Shown here one piece after another: positions 46,879 through 57,379 of a stretch of 64,000 nt of DNA. Position 1 is the first letter of the stretch. The number at the start of each line of letters is the position of its first letter. Source of the DNA: Pseudomonas sp. 21 (lineage in GTDB: Bacteria; Pseudomonadota; Gammaproteobacteria; Pseudomonadales; Pseudomonadaceae); contig NZ_JYOA01000005.1 of the NCBI RefSeq assembly GCF_000955805.1, positions 164,333 to 228,332 of the forward strand, in the 5' to 3' direction. A program made the position numbers and the translations under genes. The notes beneath the pieces were generated by a model. The model was not told the DNA's origin and ran no database searches. It worked only from the letters and a program-made list of their open reading frames with translations.

Positions 46879-47002
46879 CAACCTTTCAAGTTGCCATCTA
46901 ACCTTGAAAGGTTGATGGGCTGGCAAAAGGTTGCCTCCAACAGCGATTTACTTTGAAGACATTGAATCAACCTTAAAGGTCGCATAACAACCTTGAAGGT
47001 TG
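46879..47002. repeat. Cluster of four AACCTT/AAGGTT palindromes
   Basis: Sites at 46879-46893, 46900-46913, 46968-46982 and 46988-47002 each have the arms AACCTT and AAGGTT (one arm slightly degenerate in sites 1 and 3) around a 1- or 2-nt centre. The surrounding DNA is AT-richer than the rest of the window. They may be operator sites or short hairpins. Confidence 0.7.
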
Positions 47003-47158
47003 ATAAGAGTAACAGTGAAGCTGATCTTTGACGGATTTCGCGCTTTCGAGCAGTCAACGGCACGTTTCCCTGCCTTCGTCCTGCACGATCATCCGCGTGA
47101 GTCAGAGGGTTTGACGGCGGCCCGGCAATGCTGCCGGGCGCCGTCGTAGTGGCTGTCC

Positions 47159-48028
47159 TCAGCCGTCGTTACGTACGTTGCCGATCACCAGCTCGACGCG
47201 ACGGTTCGGCGCGTTACAGGCGATGTTCGCTGCAGTGCGGGTCACACCGCAGTTCACGATCGGTTCGGAGCTGCCACGGCCACTAGCATGCACCAGCTCA
47301 CTCTGGATGCCCTGCTCCAGCAGTACCCGGCGCACGGTTTCGGCGCGCTGTTGCGACAGGCGCTGGTTGGCAGCGGCTTTACCGATCGGGTCGGCGTGGC
47401 CGACCACTTCGATGCCCTTGATCTGCTCCTGGCCCTGCTTGATCTCCTGGACAACCCTGTCCAGTTCCGCACGGCCTTCGCCGGTCAGGTCGTTGTAGCC
47501 GCCCTTGCCAAAGTGGAACAGCACGTCGCTGCGCAGGCTCAGCTTGGTGACGGTCTGGCACGGGGTCACAGAGGACGCACGGCTGATCACGTGGATCTGC
47601 TTGCGCAGGCCTTGCAGGCTCTGGTCGGCGTCCTTGCCGGTGTGCACGATCGGGGTGCTCTGGCCGGCGGCGACCGGGGCTTCCAGCACATAGGTCTGGC
47701 CGCCACTGAACTTGGCGAAGGCCTGGGGGTTGCGCTTGCCGGTGTACAGCGGCGCGTCGCCAATATAGGACTCCACCGAGTGCTCGCCCGCCGGCACGCA
47801 GAAGGCGGTGTAGCCGCCGGGCATCAGCGCGCTTTGCAGCTCGCCGTCGATGTAGACGTGGGCGGCTTCCTTGCCATTGTCCAGGCCGCGGTACATGACG
47901 ATCTGGGTTTGGCTGCCGATCACCGACTGGACCTTGGTGTAGGACTCGCCGTAGATGGAATCGTTTTGTGCGAAGGCGGCCGAGGCGAAGCCGATGGCTG
48001 CAACCAGGGCGCTCAGGCCACGGCGGCG
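47159..48028 (-). pseudogene. OmpA-family protein, start codon lost at a deletion junction
   Basis: Downstream of the break the frame reads RRRGLSALVAAIGFASAAFA (signal peptide), then QNDSIYGESY, a beta domain, and a C-terminal OmpA peptidoglycan-binding domain. The latter has VLFHFGKGGYNDL, GHADPIGKAAANQRLSQQRA and PNRRVELVIG. Upstream in this frame (RHRQLQAQRHQLQ) there is only out-of-frame adhesin sequence and no ATG, GTG or TTG close by. The first usable start, GTG 47923, lies after the signal peptide and would leave the protein in the cytoplasm. It was an outer-membrane anchor; now probably non-functional. Confidence 0.8.
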
Positions 48029-49308
48029 CTGTAGCTGGTGCCGTTGAGCTTGAAGCTGACGATGTCGCCGGCCAGGAACTCGCCCGTGGCTTTACCGCTA
48101 ATGACCTGCGGCACGGTGGATTCGGCCTGGTTGACAATGTCGTCACCCGTGACCGGATCGATGCTCAACTGCGCCACCGGCGGCAACAGGTCGACGGTGT
48201 ACGGGTGGTTGGCGGTCGCGGTGCTGCTGTTGCCAGCCGCATCGTGGGCGACCAGGGTGGCGTCGATGCTACTGCCCTTGGCCAGGTCGGTACCCGAGAC
48301 TTGTACGCTCCAGGTGCCATCGGCGGCCACCTTGGCGCTGTAGTCGGTGCCGTTGAGGGTGAAGGTCACCAGGTCACCGGCCAGGAACTCACCACCGGCC
48401 TTGCCGCTGATGGTCTGGTTGGTGTTGGCTTCGGAGGCGTTGACGATGTCGTCGCCGGCGACCACGTTGATTTCCAGGGTCGCGACCGGCGGGATCAGAT
48501 CGACGTCATAGTCCAGGCCTGCGGTTACGGTGGTGGTGTTGCCCGCGATGTCGGTCGCCACGAAGCTCGCGTCGATGTGGTGATCGGTGTCGGCCACCAG
48601 TTCCGAACCCGGAACGGTGATGCTCCACTTGCCGTTGGCGTCGATGGTGGTGCTGTAGGTCACATCGTTGACGACGATGCTGATGACGTCACCCGCGCGG
48701 CCACCCGAGGAACCCCCGGTGATGGCCTGGTTCTCCTGGGATTCGGCCAGGTTAATGACGCCGTCGCCGGCCACCGGGTCGATGTAGACCGAGGGCTGGG
48801 GCGGGGTGAGGATGACCTGGTAGCCATGGTCGATCACGACATCGGTGGGGTTGCCCGCGGTGTCATGGGCGACCAGGGTGGCGTGGATGTTGGTTGCTGC
48901 GGCGAGGTCCGCACCGGCTACGGTGACGCTCCACTTGCCATCGGCGGCGACTGCGGCGCTGTAGTCGTGACCATTGAGGGTGAAACTGACGATATCGCCC
49001 TTCTGGAACTCACCGGTGGCCTTGCCGCTGATGATCTGCGGGACCTTGGATTCGTCGAGGTTGACGATGTCGTCACCGGTCACCTTGTCGATGCTCAGCT
49101 GAGCGACCGGCGGGGTGGTGTCCACGTCGTAGTGGCGGCTTTCGGTAACCCGCTTGACCGTGACGTTTTCCGGAGCCACGGTTTCAATATCGACCTGCAG
49201 CAGGTATTTGGTGCCTGCATGCGCTTTGATTTTGCCGCCGTTCTTGACGACAACCTTTTTGGCCGCATCTTCAGTAACGGCAATGATTCCAACCTTTTCG
49301 GTTGCCAT
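48013..49308 (-). pseudogene. Large Ig-repeat surface adhesin, truncated after 431 residues
   Basis: ATG 49308 (AAGGAG 6 nt upstream) begins an N-terminal BapA-prefix-like domain (EKVGIIAVTEDAAKKVVVKN, residues 1-80). Bacterial Ig-like repeats of about 100 residues follow, each starting PPVAQLSIDKVTGDDIVN or similar. Three are complete; the fourth stops at LNGTSYSAAVA, where the others continue ADGKWSV. The C-terminal secretion signal and remaining repeats typical of type-I-secreted adhesins are missing. The TGA stop (48013-48015) is contributed by the adjoining OmpA gene (GGC CTG AGC read in another frame). Confidence 0.85.
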
Positions 49309-49581
49309 GCTCAACTCCTTAAGTTGATTTTCGAACACGGCGCGAACTCTAAGTCTGTCGAGATCGAGAGGGGTGCATGAAAACCCTGAGTCCTGAGTCT
49401 GAATTGTCTTGCCAGGAGAAGGCCCCTTCGCTCAGAGGAATCCCGGGACAGCGGCCTGAGCGGAAAAACCAAGACCAGGCTGTCGAAACGGGTCTGCTCC
49501 GAAGCGGGGCTGACAGCTGGTTTACTGCCGCAAGGCATGGCAACGCGCTACCATGGGATTTCCTACCCTGGAACGGATGCC

Positions 49582-50454
49582 ATGCAACGCCACCCTCCCC
49601 TGCACCGCCCGCTGCTGCGCCACCTGGACAACCTGCTGGTCACCCTGCTGGGCGTGGCGCTGCTGGTACTGGCCTGGCTGTTCCTCGATGAGGCAGTGCG
49701 GCCGCTGCTGATCGGCGCGGTCCCGGTCTATCTCGGCGTACTGCTGCCGCGCCTCATCGGCCGCGACGAGCGCCTGCGCCGCGTCGAAGCCGCGCGCGAG
49801 CGTTCGGTACGCGACTGGGGCTTCTGCAGCCGCGACCGCAACGGGCCATGGATCAACTACATCGACTTCCCACTGGTCTGCGAGGACCCGGTGTTCAACG
49901 GCCGCTTCTTCTACAGCGAATGGCTGGTGGTGCACGACGGCCGCATCATCATCAACCCCGGCCCCGCCAGGGTGGACCTCGCCGCCGGCACCGTCGGCTA
50001 CGACTTCGGCTGCACCCGCACCTACGCCTGGGACGGTTGTTCGCCGAAAGTGCCGTTCTTCTGGATTGCCACGCTCGGCACGCCGGACTGGTGGGAACAC
50101 CTGGAAAGCGTGCAGTGCCTGCGCCACGGCCAACAGAAGGAGCGCGTGATGTTCTGGCCGGTGGCGCACCACGCCAGCCTGGTGCACGACGCGCTGTACC
50201 AGTTCCTCAACGTCGCCCCGGTGACCAAGGCGGAGGCGGACGAGCTGTTCCACCGCATGCTGCTGCGCGCCGGCATGCCACGCGGGGTGGCCTGGGTCTA
50301 CCGTTTCGCGGTGGTCCACGGTGGTGCGCGCGACATGCGCCATCAGCGCAACCCCAATACCTCGCTACGCTGCCTGACTCCCCCGCCCGGTGTCGAAGCG
50401 CCGCAGGAACCACTAGCGCCGCACAAGGCTCGAAGCGCAGCGCTGCAAGAGTGA
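49582..50454 (+). CDS. DUF1353-like membrane-anchored protein
   Basis: The 290-residue protein has two N-terminal membrane helices (about residues 17-36 and 40-55) and a cytoplasmic part. That part contains WDGCSPKVPFF, HHASLVHDALYQFL and FHRMLLRAG, the pattern of DUF1353, whose members occur in phage and chromosomal contexts without an established function. ATG 49582 is chosen; ATG 49537 (15 residues longer) is an alternative. It precedes the MoxR operon by 61 nt in the same direction, but a functional link is not shown. Confidence 0.75.
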   Translation: MQRHPPLHRPLLRHLDNLLVTLLGVALLVLAWLFLDEAVRPLLIGAVPVYLGVLLPRLIGRDERLRRVEAARERSVRDWGFCSRDRNGPWINYIDFPLVCEDPVFNGRFFYSEWLVVHDGRIIINPGPARVDLAAGTVGYDFGCTRTYAWDGCSPKVPFFWIATLGTPDWWEHLESVQCLRHGQQKERVMFWPVAHHASLVHDALYQFLNVAPVTKAEADELFHRMLLRAGMPRGVAWVYRFAVVHGGARDMRHQRNPNTSLRCLTPPPGVEAPQEPLAPHKARSAALQE

Positions 50455-50515
50455 CGGCCGATGCAGTAAAGTAGGCGGCCCGACAGCCCCACCCTTCGTC
50501 CAGGAAATCCACGCG

Positions 50516-51475
<960 letters not shown>

Positions 51476-51476
51476 C

Positions 51477-52421
51477 ATGCACAATGTTCTGGCGCCCGGC
51501 GTCGCGGTTTCCCTCGGCGAGCTGATCGAGATCCGCCACCGCCTGCACGAAGTCCAGCTGTTCTCCACGCCCTCGCGGCGCAGCCCGCTGATCGGCCTGC
51601 ACCACTCGCGCCTGCGCGGCCGTGGCGTGGACTTCGACCAGGTGCGCGTGTACCAGGCCGGCGACGATGTGCGCACCATCGACTGGCGCGTCACCGCGCG
51701 CACCCAGGAGCCGCACACCAAGCTGTTCCATGAAGAACGCGAGCGCCCGGTGTACGTCCTGGTGGAACAGAGCGCGCGGATGTTCTTCGGCTCCGGGCAA
51801 TCGTTCAAATCCGTGCTCGCCGCCCGTGCCGCGGCCTTCGTCGGCTGGGCCGCGCTGGCGCACAACGACCGCATCGGCGGGCTGGTGTTCACCGACAGCG
51901 AATGCCACGAGATCAAGCCGCGCCGCAGCAAGCAGAGCCTGCTGCAGCTGTTCAACCTGATCGTGCGCGCCAACAACGCCCTGCTCGCCGGCTCCAACCT
52001 CAGCCACCACGGCGACGGTTTCGGCATGGCCCTGCGCCGCGCCCGCGAGGTGCTGCGCCCCGGCAGCCTGATCATGGTGATGTGCGACGAGCGCGCGCTC
52101 AGCGACGTGGCCGAGCAGCAATTGTCCCTGCTGGCGCGGCACACCGACCTGGTGATGCTGCCGGTCTCCGACCCGCTCGACCATGCCCTGCCCGCCGCCG
52201 GTCTGTTGAGATTCGCGGAGGGCCAGGCGCAGCTGGAACTGGATACCCATATCGATGAACAACGCCTCGCCTACCGCGCCCTCGGCGAAGCGCGACGCGA
52301 ACGCTGGCAACGCCTCGCCCTGCGCCTGGGCGTGCCACTGCTGCCGCTGACCACCCAGGAAGAACTGGTGGAGCAATTGCGCAACCTGCTGGAACAGCAC
52401 CAGCCGGGATACGCCAAATGA
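51477..52421 (+). CDS. DUF58 (VWA-like) protein
   Basis: A 314-residue protein with the DUF58 signature RVYQAGDDVRTIDWRVTART, followed by a VWA-like fold whose metal site is degenerate (LVEQSARMFFGSG). The partner of MoxR in most operons of this type. It starts 1 nt after the MoxR stop and overlaps the next gene by 4 nt (ATGA, 52418-52421). No signal peptide, so it is cytoplasmic. Confidence 0.92.
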   Translation: MHNVLAPGVAVSLGELIEIRHRLHEVQLFSTPSRRSPLIGLHHSRLRGRGVDFDQVRVYQAGDDVRTIDWRVTARTQEPHTKLFHEERERPVYVLVEQSARMFFGSGQSFKSVLAARAAAFVGWAALAHNDRIGGLVFTDSECHEIKPRRSKQSLLQLFNLIVRANNALLAGSNLSHHGDGFGMALRRAREVLRPGSLIMVMCDERALSDVAEQQLSLLARHTDLVMLPVSDPLDHALPAAGLLRFAEGQAQLELDTHIDEQRLAYRALGEARRERWQRLALRLGVPLLPLTTQEELVEQLRNLLEQHQPGYAK

Positions 52422-52915
52422 ATGCCCTCGACCAGTTGCAACCGCTGATTGAACCGGCCGCAGTGCCCTGGTGGCCCCCGGCGCCGGGCTGGTGGCTGCT
52501 CGCCGCGCTGGTACCGGTGCTGCTCTGGCTGCTGTGGCGCAACCGCCAGCGCTGGCTGCCCAAACGCAAGGCCAAGGTCATCGTTGAGGCTCCGCTGGAC
52601 CCGCTGCGTGAAGCGGCGCTGGACGAACTCAAGCGCCTGCCGCGCCCCTACGACCGCGCACCGGCCGGCCCCTGGCTGCAATCGCTCAATGGCCTGCTCA
52701 AGCGCCTGTCGCGCGCCCGCTGGCCGGAAAGCCACAGCCATACCCTGAGCGGTCGCGCCTGGCTGGCGTTCCTCGACACCCGCTGCCCGGCCGCCGGCCT
52801 GACCCGCTGGATGATCCTGGTGGAAGGCGGCTACCGCGCCGAGTGCAAGCTGGACGACAAGGCCATCGACGGCCTCGCCGCCTCCGTGGAAACCTGGGTG
52901 CGCAAGCATGTTTGA
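52418..52915 (+). CDS. DUF4381 membrane protein
   Basis: The 165-residue protein has one N-terminal membrane helix preceded by WWPPAPGWW (residues about 20-45) and a cytoplasmic helical part (LDPLREAALDELKRLPRPY). This matches DUF4381, found only in MoxR/BatA clusters. It overlaps the next gene by 8 nt. Confidence 0.9.
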   Translation: MNALDQLQPLIEPAAVPWWPPAPGWWLLAALVPVLLWLLWRNRQRWLPKRKAKVIVEAPLDPLREAALDELKRLPRPYDRAPAGPWLQSLNGLLKRLSRARWPESHSHTLSGRAWLAFLDTRCPAAGLTRWMILVEGGYRAECKLDDKAIDGLAASVETWVRKHV

Positions 52916-53942
52916 ATTCGCCTGGCCCTGGATATTCCTGCTCGCCCCGCTGCCCTGGGTGATGCGCTTCATCCTGCCGCCGGCCGACAATGGCGAGGCG
53001 GCGCTCAAGGTCAGCTTCCTCAAGGAACTCGAAGGACTCGCCGGCCGCCGTGCCCGTGCGCGCTTGCCGGCCTGGCGCCAGCAGGCGCCCTTCGCCCTGC
53101 TCTGGCTCTGCCTGCTGCTGGCCGCGGCACGCCCGCAGTGGGTCGGCGAGCCACTGCCGATCCCCGCCACCGGGCGCGACCTGCTGGTAGCGGTGGATGT
53201 GTCTGGCTCCATGGATTACGCCGACATGACCTGGGATGGCGCGGAAGTCAGCCGTCTGGACCTGGTGAAGAAGCTCTTCGGTGACTTCATCGAAGGCCGT
53301 CGGGGCGACCGAGTCGGGCTGATCCTGTTCGGCACCCGCGCCTACCTGCAGGCGCCGTTGACCTTCGACCGCCATACCGTGCGCATCTGGCTGGACGAGG
53401 CGCTGATCGGCATCGCCGGCAAGGACACCGCCCTGGGCGACGCCATCGGCCTGGCGGTCAAGCGCCTGCGCCAGCGCCCGGCCGAGAGCCGCGTGCTGGT
53501 GCTGATCACCGACGGCGCCAACACCGCCGGCGAGATTTCCCCGCAGACCGCCGCCAAGCTCGCCGCCGAAGAACAGGTGAAGGTCTACACCATCGGCATC
53601 GGCGCCGATCCCAAGCAGGGCGGCGTCGCCGGGCTGTTCGGCCTCAATCCGGGGCTGGACCTGGACGAACCGGCCCTCAGGGCCATCGCCGAAAGCACTG
53701 GCGGCGAATACTTCCGCGCGCGCAACGGCGAGGAGCTGCAACGTATTTCCGACAGCCTCGACCAGCTCGAACCGGTGGAACAGAAGCCGACCCAGGCACG
53801 CCCAGCCATCGCGCTGTACCGCTGGCCGCTGCTGCTGGCCCTGCTGATCAGCGCGGCGCTGGTCGTCGGCACCCTGTGGCCGCCCGAGGACTGGCGCTGG
53901 CCGGCCTGGATGGCGCGCCTGCAGAAGGAGCGCCGGCCATGA
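52908..53942 (+). CDS. VWA-domain membrane protein, BatA type
   Basis: The 344-residue protein has N-terminal helices (FAWPWIFLLAPLPWVMRFI and LLWLCLLLAA) and a C-terminal helix. Between them lies a VWA domain with intact MIDAS motif DVSGSM (residues about 97-102), a downstream Thr region and LITDGAN. It is expected to expose a metal-dependent protein-binding domain. Its stop overlaps the next start (ATGA, 53939-53942). Confidence 0.93.
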   Translation: MFEFAWPWIFLLAPLPWVMRFILPPADNGEAALKVSFLKELEGLAGRRARARLPAWRQQAPFALLWLCLLLAAARPQWVGEPLPIPATGRDLLVAVDVSGSMDYADMTWDGAEVSRLDLVKKLFGDFIEGRRGDRVGLILFGTRAYLQAPLTFDRHTVRIWLDEALIGIAGKDTALGDAIGLAVKRLRQRPAESRVLVLITDGANTAGEISPQTAAKLAAEEQVKVYTIGIGADPKQGGVAGLFGLNPGLDLDEPALRAIAESTGGEYFRARNGEELQRISDSLDQLEPVEQKPTQARPAIALYRWPLLLALLISAALVVGTLWPPEDWRWPAWMARLQKERRP

Positions 53943-55699
53943 ACCACCTCTGGCCGCACCTGCTGCACCCGCTCTGGCTGATCCTGCTGCTGCCGCTCGG
54001 CTGGCTGCTGTGGAAACTCTGGCACCGCGAACGACGCGCCGGCCGCTGGCAATTGCTGCTGCCCCCGGCCTTCCATCCGTGGCTGCTGTCCGGCGGCAGC
54101 GGCCGCCATGAGCGCCGCCCGTGGATCTACCTCGGCATCGCCTGGCTGCTGGCCGTGCTCGCCCTGCTCGGCCCGAGCTGGGAGCAGGTGGAGCAACCGA
54201 CCATGGAGCGCAGCGACCCGCTGGTGGTGGTGCTGGAACTCACCCCGCAGATGCTCGCCACCGACCTCAAGCCAACGCGCCTGGAACAGGCCCGGCACAA
54301 ACTGCTCGACCTGCTGCAGAGCCGCAGCGACGCGCAAACCGCCATCGTCGTCTACGCCGGCAGCGCCCACACGCTGGTGCCGCTGTCCAACGACCTGGGC
54401 ACCGCGCGCAACCTGCTGGACGCACTCAAGCCGTCGATCATGCCCGAGCCGGGCGAACGCGCCGACCTCGCCGTGGCCCAGGCGCGCCGCCTGCTCGACA
54501 ACGGCGCCGAGGGCAACGGCCGCATCCTGCTGATCACCAGCGCACTGGACGCCCGCGAGCGCCAGGGCATCCGCCAGGCACTCAAAGGCAAGGGCAAGGA
54601 CCTGCTGCTGCTCGCCGTCGGCACCCCCGGTGGCGCGCCCATCGCCCAGGAAGACGGCACCTTCCTCAAGGATGAGCAGGGCAACATTCTGGTGCCGCGC
54701 CTCGACGAAAGCTCGCTGCGCGTGTTCGCCACCGACATGGGCGGACGCTTCCAGCGCCTGCGCACCAGCAGCAGCGACCTGCGCTCCCTCGGTCTGCTGG
54801 ACAGCACCCAGGGCCTGCAGGTGAGCGAAGAAGATGCCCTGCTGCGCCTGCAACGCTGGGCCGACCAGGGCTACTGGCTGCTGCTGCCGCTGCTCCTGCT
54901 CGCCGCCTGCGCCGGCCGGCGCGGCTGGTTGTTCAGCCTGCCGCTGCTGCTGCCGCTGCTGTGGGCCCCGCCGCAGGATGCCAATGCCTTCGAGCTGAAC
55001 GATCTCTGGCTGCGGCCGGACCAGCAGGGCCAGCGCCTGCTCGATGCCGGGCGCCCCGCCGAAGCCGCCGAGCGTTTCGACGACTTCCGCTGGAAGGGCC
55101 TGGCGTTGTACCGCGCTGGCGACTATGTCGACGCCGCCCAGGCCTTCGCCCAGGGCGACGCGGCAGCCGATCACTACAACCGCGGCAATGCCCTGGCCAG
55201 ACAGAACGAACTGGAAGCGGCCATCGATGCCTACGACCAGGCACTGGAGCGCGACCCCGAGCTGGAAGTCGCCAAGCGCAACAGGGCGCTGCTCGAAGAC
55301 CTGCTGCGCCAGCGAAAGGAGAACCCCGCTGGCGACGGTACCGACCAGCCACCGCAGCAGAACCAGGAACCCGCCCAGAGCAGCGATCCTCAGGCCGCCA
55401 AGCCGCAGGACTCGCAGCAAGAGGAAGAACATTCCAGCGAACGCGACTCGCAGCCGGCACCGGCAGCGAAGAACCCTTCGCAGGAAGCCGATCGCCCCTC
55501 CTCCAGCCAGCGCGACAAGCCCGGCGAAGACGCCCGCGAAGAACAGGAAACCAACCCGGAAGATGCCGGTCCACTGGGAGACGAGCGCCGTCAGGCCCTG
55601 GAACAGTGGCTGCGGCAGATTCCCGACGATCCGTCCGAGCTGTTGCGCCGCAAGTTCTGGTACCAGCAACAGCAGCAGCGCCAGGAACCCAACCCATGA
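53939..55699 (+). CDS. VWA plus TPR membrane protein, BatB/BatC fusion
   Basis: The 586-residue protein carries two N-terminal helices, then a VWA domain with a degenerate MIDAS (ELTPQM where BatA-type proteins have DxSxS), two helices near residues 300-345, and TPR repeats (GLALYRAGDYVDAAQAFA, NRGNALARQNELEAAIDAYD). A long charged Gln/Glu/Pro tail ends EQWLRQIPDDPSELLRRKFW. The true start is ATG 53939, overlapping the BatA stop. It couples translationally to the BatD gene (ATGA at 55696-55699). Confidence 0.92.
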   Translation: MNHLWPHLLHPLWLILLLPLGWLLWKLWHRERRAGRWQLLLPPAFHPWLLSGGSGRHERRPWIYLGIAWLLAVLALLGPSWEQVEQPTMERSDPLVVVLELTPQMLATDLKPTRLEQARHKLLDLLQSRSDAQTAIVVYAGSAHTLVPLSNDLGTARNLLDALKPSIMPEPGERADLAVAQARRLLDNGAEGNGRILLITSALDARERQGIRQALKGKGKDLLLLAVGTPGGAPIAQEDGTFLKDEQGNILVPRLDESSLRVFATDMGGRFQRLRTSSSDLRSLGLLDSTQGLQVSEEDALLRLQRWADQGYWLLLPLLLLAACAGRRGWLFSLPLLLPLLWAPPQDANAFELNDLWLRPDQQGQRLLDAGRPAEAAERFDDFRWKGLALYRAGDYVDAAQAFAQGDAAADHYNRGNALARQNELEAAIDAYDQALERDPELEVAKRNRALLEDLLRQRKENPAGDGTDQPPQQNQEPAQSSDPQAAKPQDSQQEEEHSSERDSQPAPAAKNPSQEADRPSSSQRDKPGEDAREEQETNPEDAGPLGDERRQALEQWLRQIPDDPSELLRRKFWYQQQQQRQEPNP

Positions 55700-57342
55700 A
55701 AAGGCTGATCTGCCTGACCCTGCTCTGCCTCGCCGCCTTCCGCGCCGAGGCCAGCTTCACCGCCAGCGTCGACCGCGCGCGCCTGAACCAGGGCGAGAGC
55801 GTCGAGCTGACGCTGGAGTCCGACGACCCGACGCTGTTCGGCAAGCCCGACCTGAAACCGCTGGACGAGCACTTCGTGGTCCTGGGCACCCGCCAGGTCA
55901 ACCGTCTCACCACGCTCAACGGCAAGGCCCAGGCCACCACGCGCTGGATCATCACCCTGCAGCCACGCAGCGAAGGCAAGGTGGACATCCCGCCGATCCA
56001 CCTGGGCGGCAACGCCAGCGAACCGATCAGCCTCGATGTGCTCAAGGCCGAGGACAGCGCCGAGGGACAGAAGCTCGCGCCGGTGTTCATCGACGCCAGC
56101 GTCGACCGCGAGGAAAGCTGGGTGCAGGCCCAGGTCATCCTCACCCTGCGCATCTACCACTCGGTGTCGCTGTACGACGACAGCAGCCTCAGCCCGCTGC
56201 GCATGAACGACGCCCGCGTCGAGCAACTGGGCGAGCCGCGTACCTACGAGAAGGACATCAACGGCGTTCGCCACGGCGTGATCGAAGTGCGCTACGCGAT
56301 CTTCCCGCAGAAGAGCGGCACCCTGACGATCCCTGGCCAGACCTTCAAGGCCACCCAGGTGGCCCAGCGCCGCAACGACGATGACTACAACCCGTTCGGC
56401 CCGCAGCCGGGCAAGCAGGTGCTGGTCACCTCGCCGAGCATCCCGTTGCAGATCGACCCCAAGCCCGCGGATTACCCGAAGGACGCACCCTGGCTGCCGG
56501 CACGCTCGCTCAGCCTGAGCGAGACCTGGAGCCCGCAGCCCGAGGAAGCCAAGGCCGGCGAATCGCTGACCCGCAACATCATGCTGCGCGTGGATGGCCT
56601 GTCCGGCGCCCAATTGCCGCCGCTGCCGATAACCCTGCCCGAAGGCCTGCGCCATTACCCGGACCAGCCGCAGCTGGCCAACGAAAGCAGTGACCAGGGC
56701 ATGATCGGCAGCCGCGAGGAACGCGAAGCGCTGATCGCCGACAAGGCCGGTCCGGTCGAGCTGCCGCCGGTGGAAGTGGTCTGGTGGAATACCCAGGAGC
56801 GCCGGGTCGAGCGCACCAGCCTGCCGGCGCGCACGCTGCAGGTCGCCGCCAACGCACAGCTGGAAGAACACGCCGAGCCACCCGCCGCGCCCAGCGAAAC
56901 GCTGGTCAGCGACGCGCTGCTGTGGCCCTGGCAGCTCGCCTGTGCGGTGCTCAGCCTGACCACCCTGCTCGGCTTCGGCCTGTGGTGGCGCGCCCGTAGC
57001 CAGCCGGCGGTGATCCGCGTGGCGCAGGCCGGTCCCAGCACCCGCACATTGCTCGATGAACTGCGCCGCGCCTGCCAGGCCAACGACTCCCACGCCACTC
57101 GCCAGGCACTGGACGCCTGGGCCCGCCAGCAGCCGGAAACCCTGGCCGACATGGCGGCGCGCTTCGTGCCGCTGTCCGACGCGCTGGATGGCCTCAACGG
57201 CGCGCTCTACAGCGACAGCGAAGGCGGCCGCAACTGGCAGGGCGAAGACCTCTGGCGCGCCATCCGCACCCTTCCGGGCGCCGACCCGGACGCACCACCG
57301 GCGCCGGAGGCCAGCAGCCTGCCGCCGCTCTATCCACGCTGA
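55696..57342 (+). CDS. BatD-type periplasmic/membrane protein
   Basis: A 548-residue protein with a signal peptide (1-19, ending AEA) and repeated beta-sandwich segments (FTASVDRARLNQGESVELTL, RTYEKDINGVRHGVIEVRYA, FPQKSGTLTIPG). One membrane helix lies near residue 420 (LLGFGLWW), with a cytoplasmic tail. This is the BatD family that closes MoxR/BatABCD operons; members are tied to aerotolerance or stress in other bacteria. It ends 38 nt before the hydrolase gene. Confidence 0.92.
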   Translation: MKRLICLTLLCLAAFRAEASFTASVDRARLNQGESVELTLESDDPTLFGKPDLKPLDEHFVVLGTRQVNRLTTLNGKAQATTRWIITLQPRSEGKVDIPPIHLGGNASEPISLDVLKAEDSAEGQKLAPVFIDASVDREESWVQAQVILTLRIYHSVSLYDDSSLSPLRMNDARVEQLGEPRTYEKDINGVRHGVIEVRYAIFPQKSGTLTIPGQTFKATQVAQRRNDDDYNPFGPQPGKQVLVTSPSIPLQIDPKPADYPKDAPWLPARSLSLSETWSPQPEEAKAGESLTRNIMLRVDGLSGAQLPPLPITLPEGLRHYPDQPQLANESSDQGMIGSREEREALIADKAGPVELPPVEVVWWNTQERRVERTSLPARTLQVAANAQLEEHAEPPAAPSETLVSDALLWPWQLACAVLSLTTLLGFGLWWRARSQPAVIRVAQAGPSTRTLLDELRRACQANDSHATRQALDAWARQQPETLADMAARFVPLSDALDGLNGALYSDSEGGRNWQGEDLWRAIRTLPGADPDAPPAPEASSLPPLYPR

Positions 57343-57379
57343 CGGCTATGCTGGAGGCAACCCCGCCTGAGGTGCCTCC

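Noticed and set aside
53585..55669. Minus-strand open frame of 694 codons with a hydrophobic N-terminus
   Set aside because: Antisense to the VWA/TPR genes, whose overlapping ATGA junctions and motifs are convincing.
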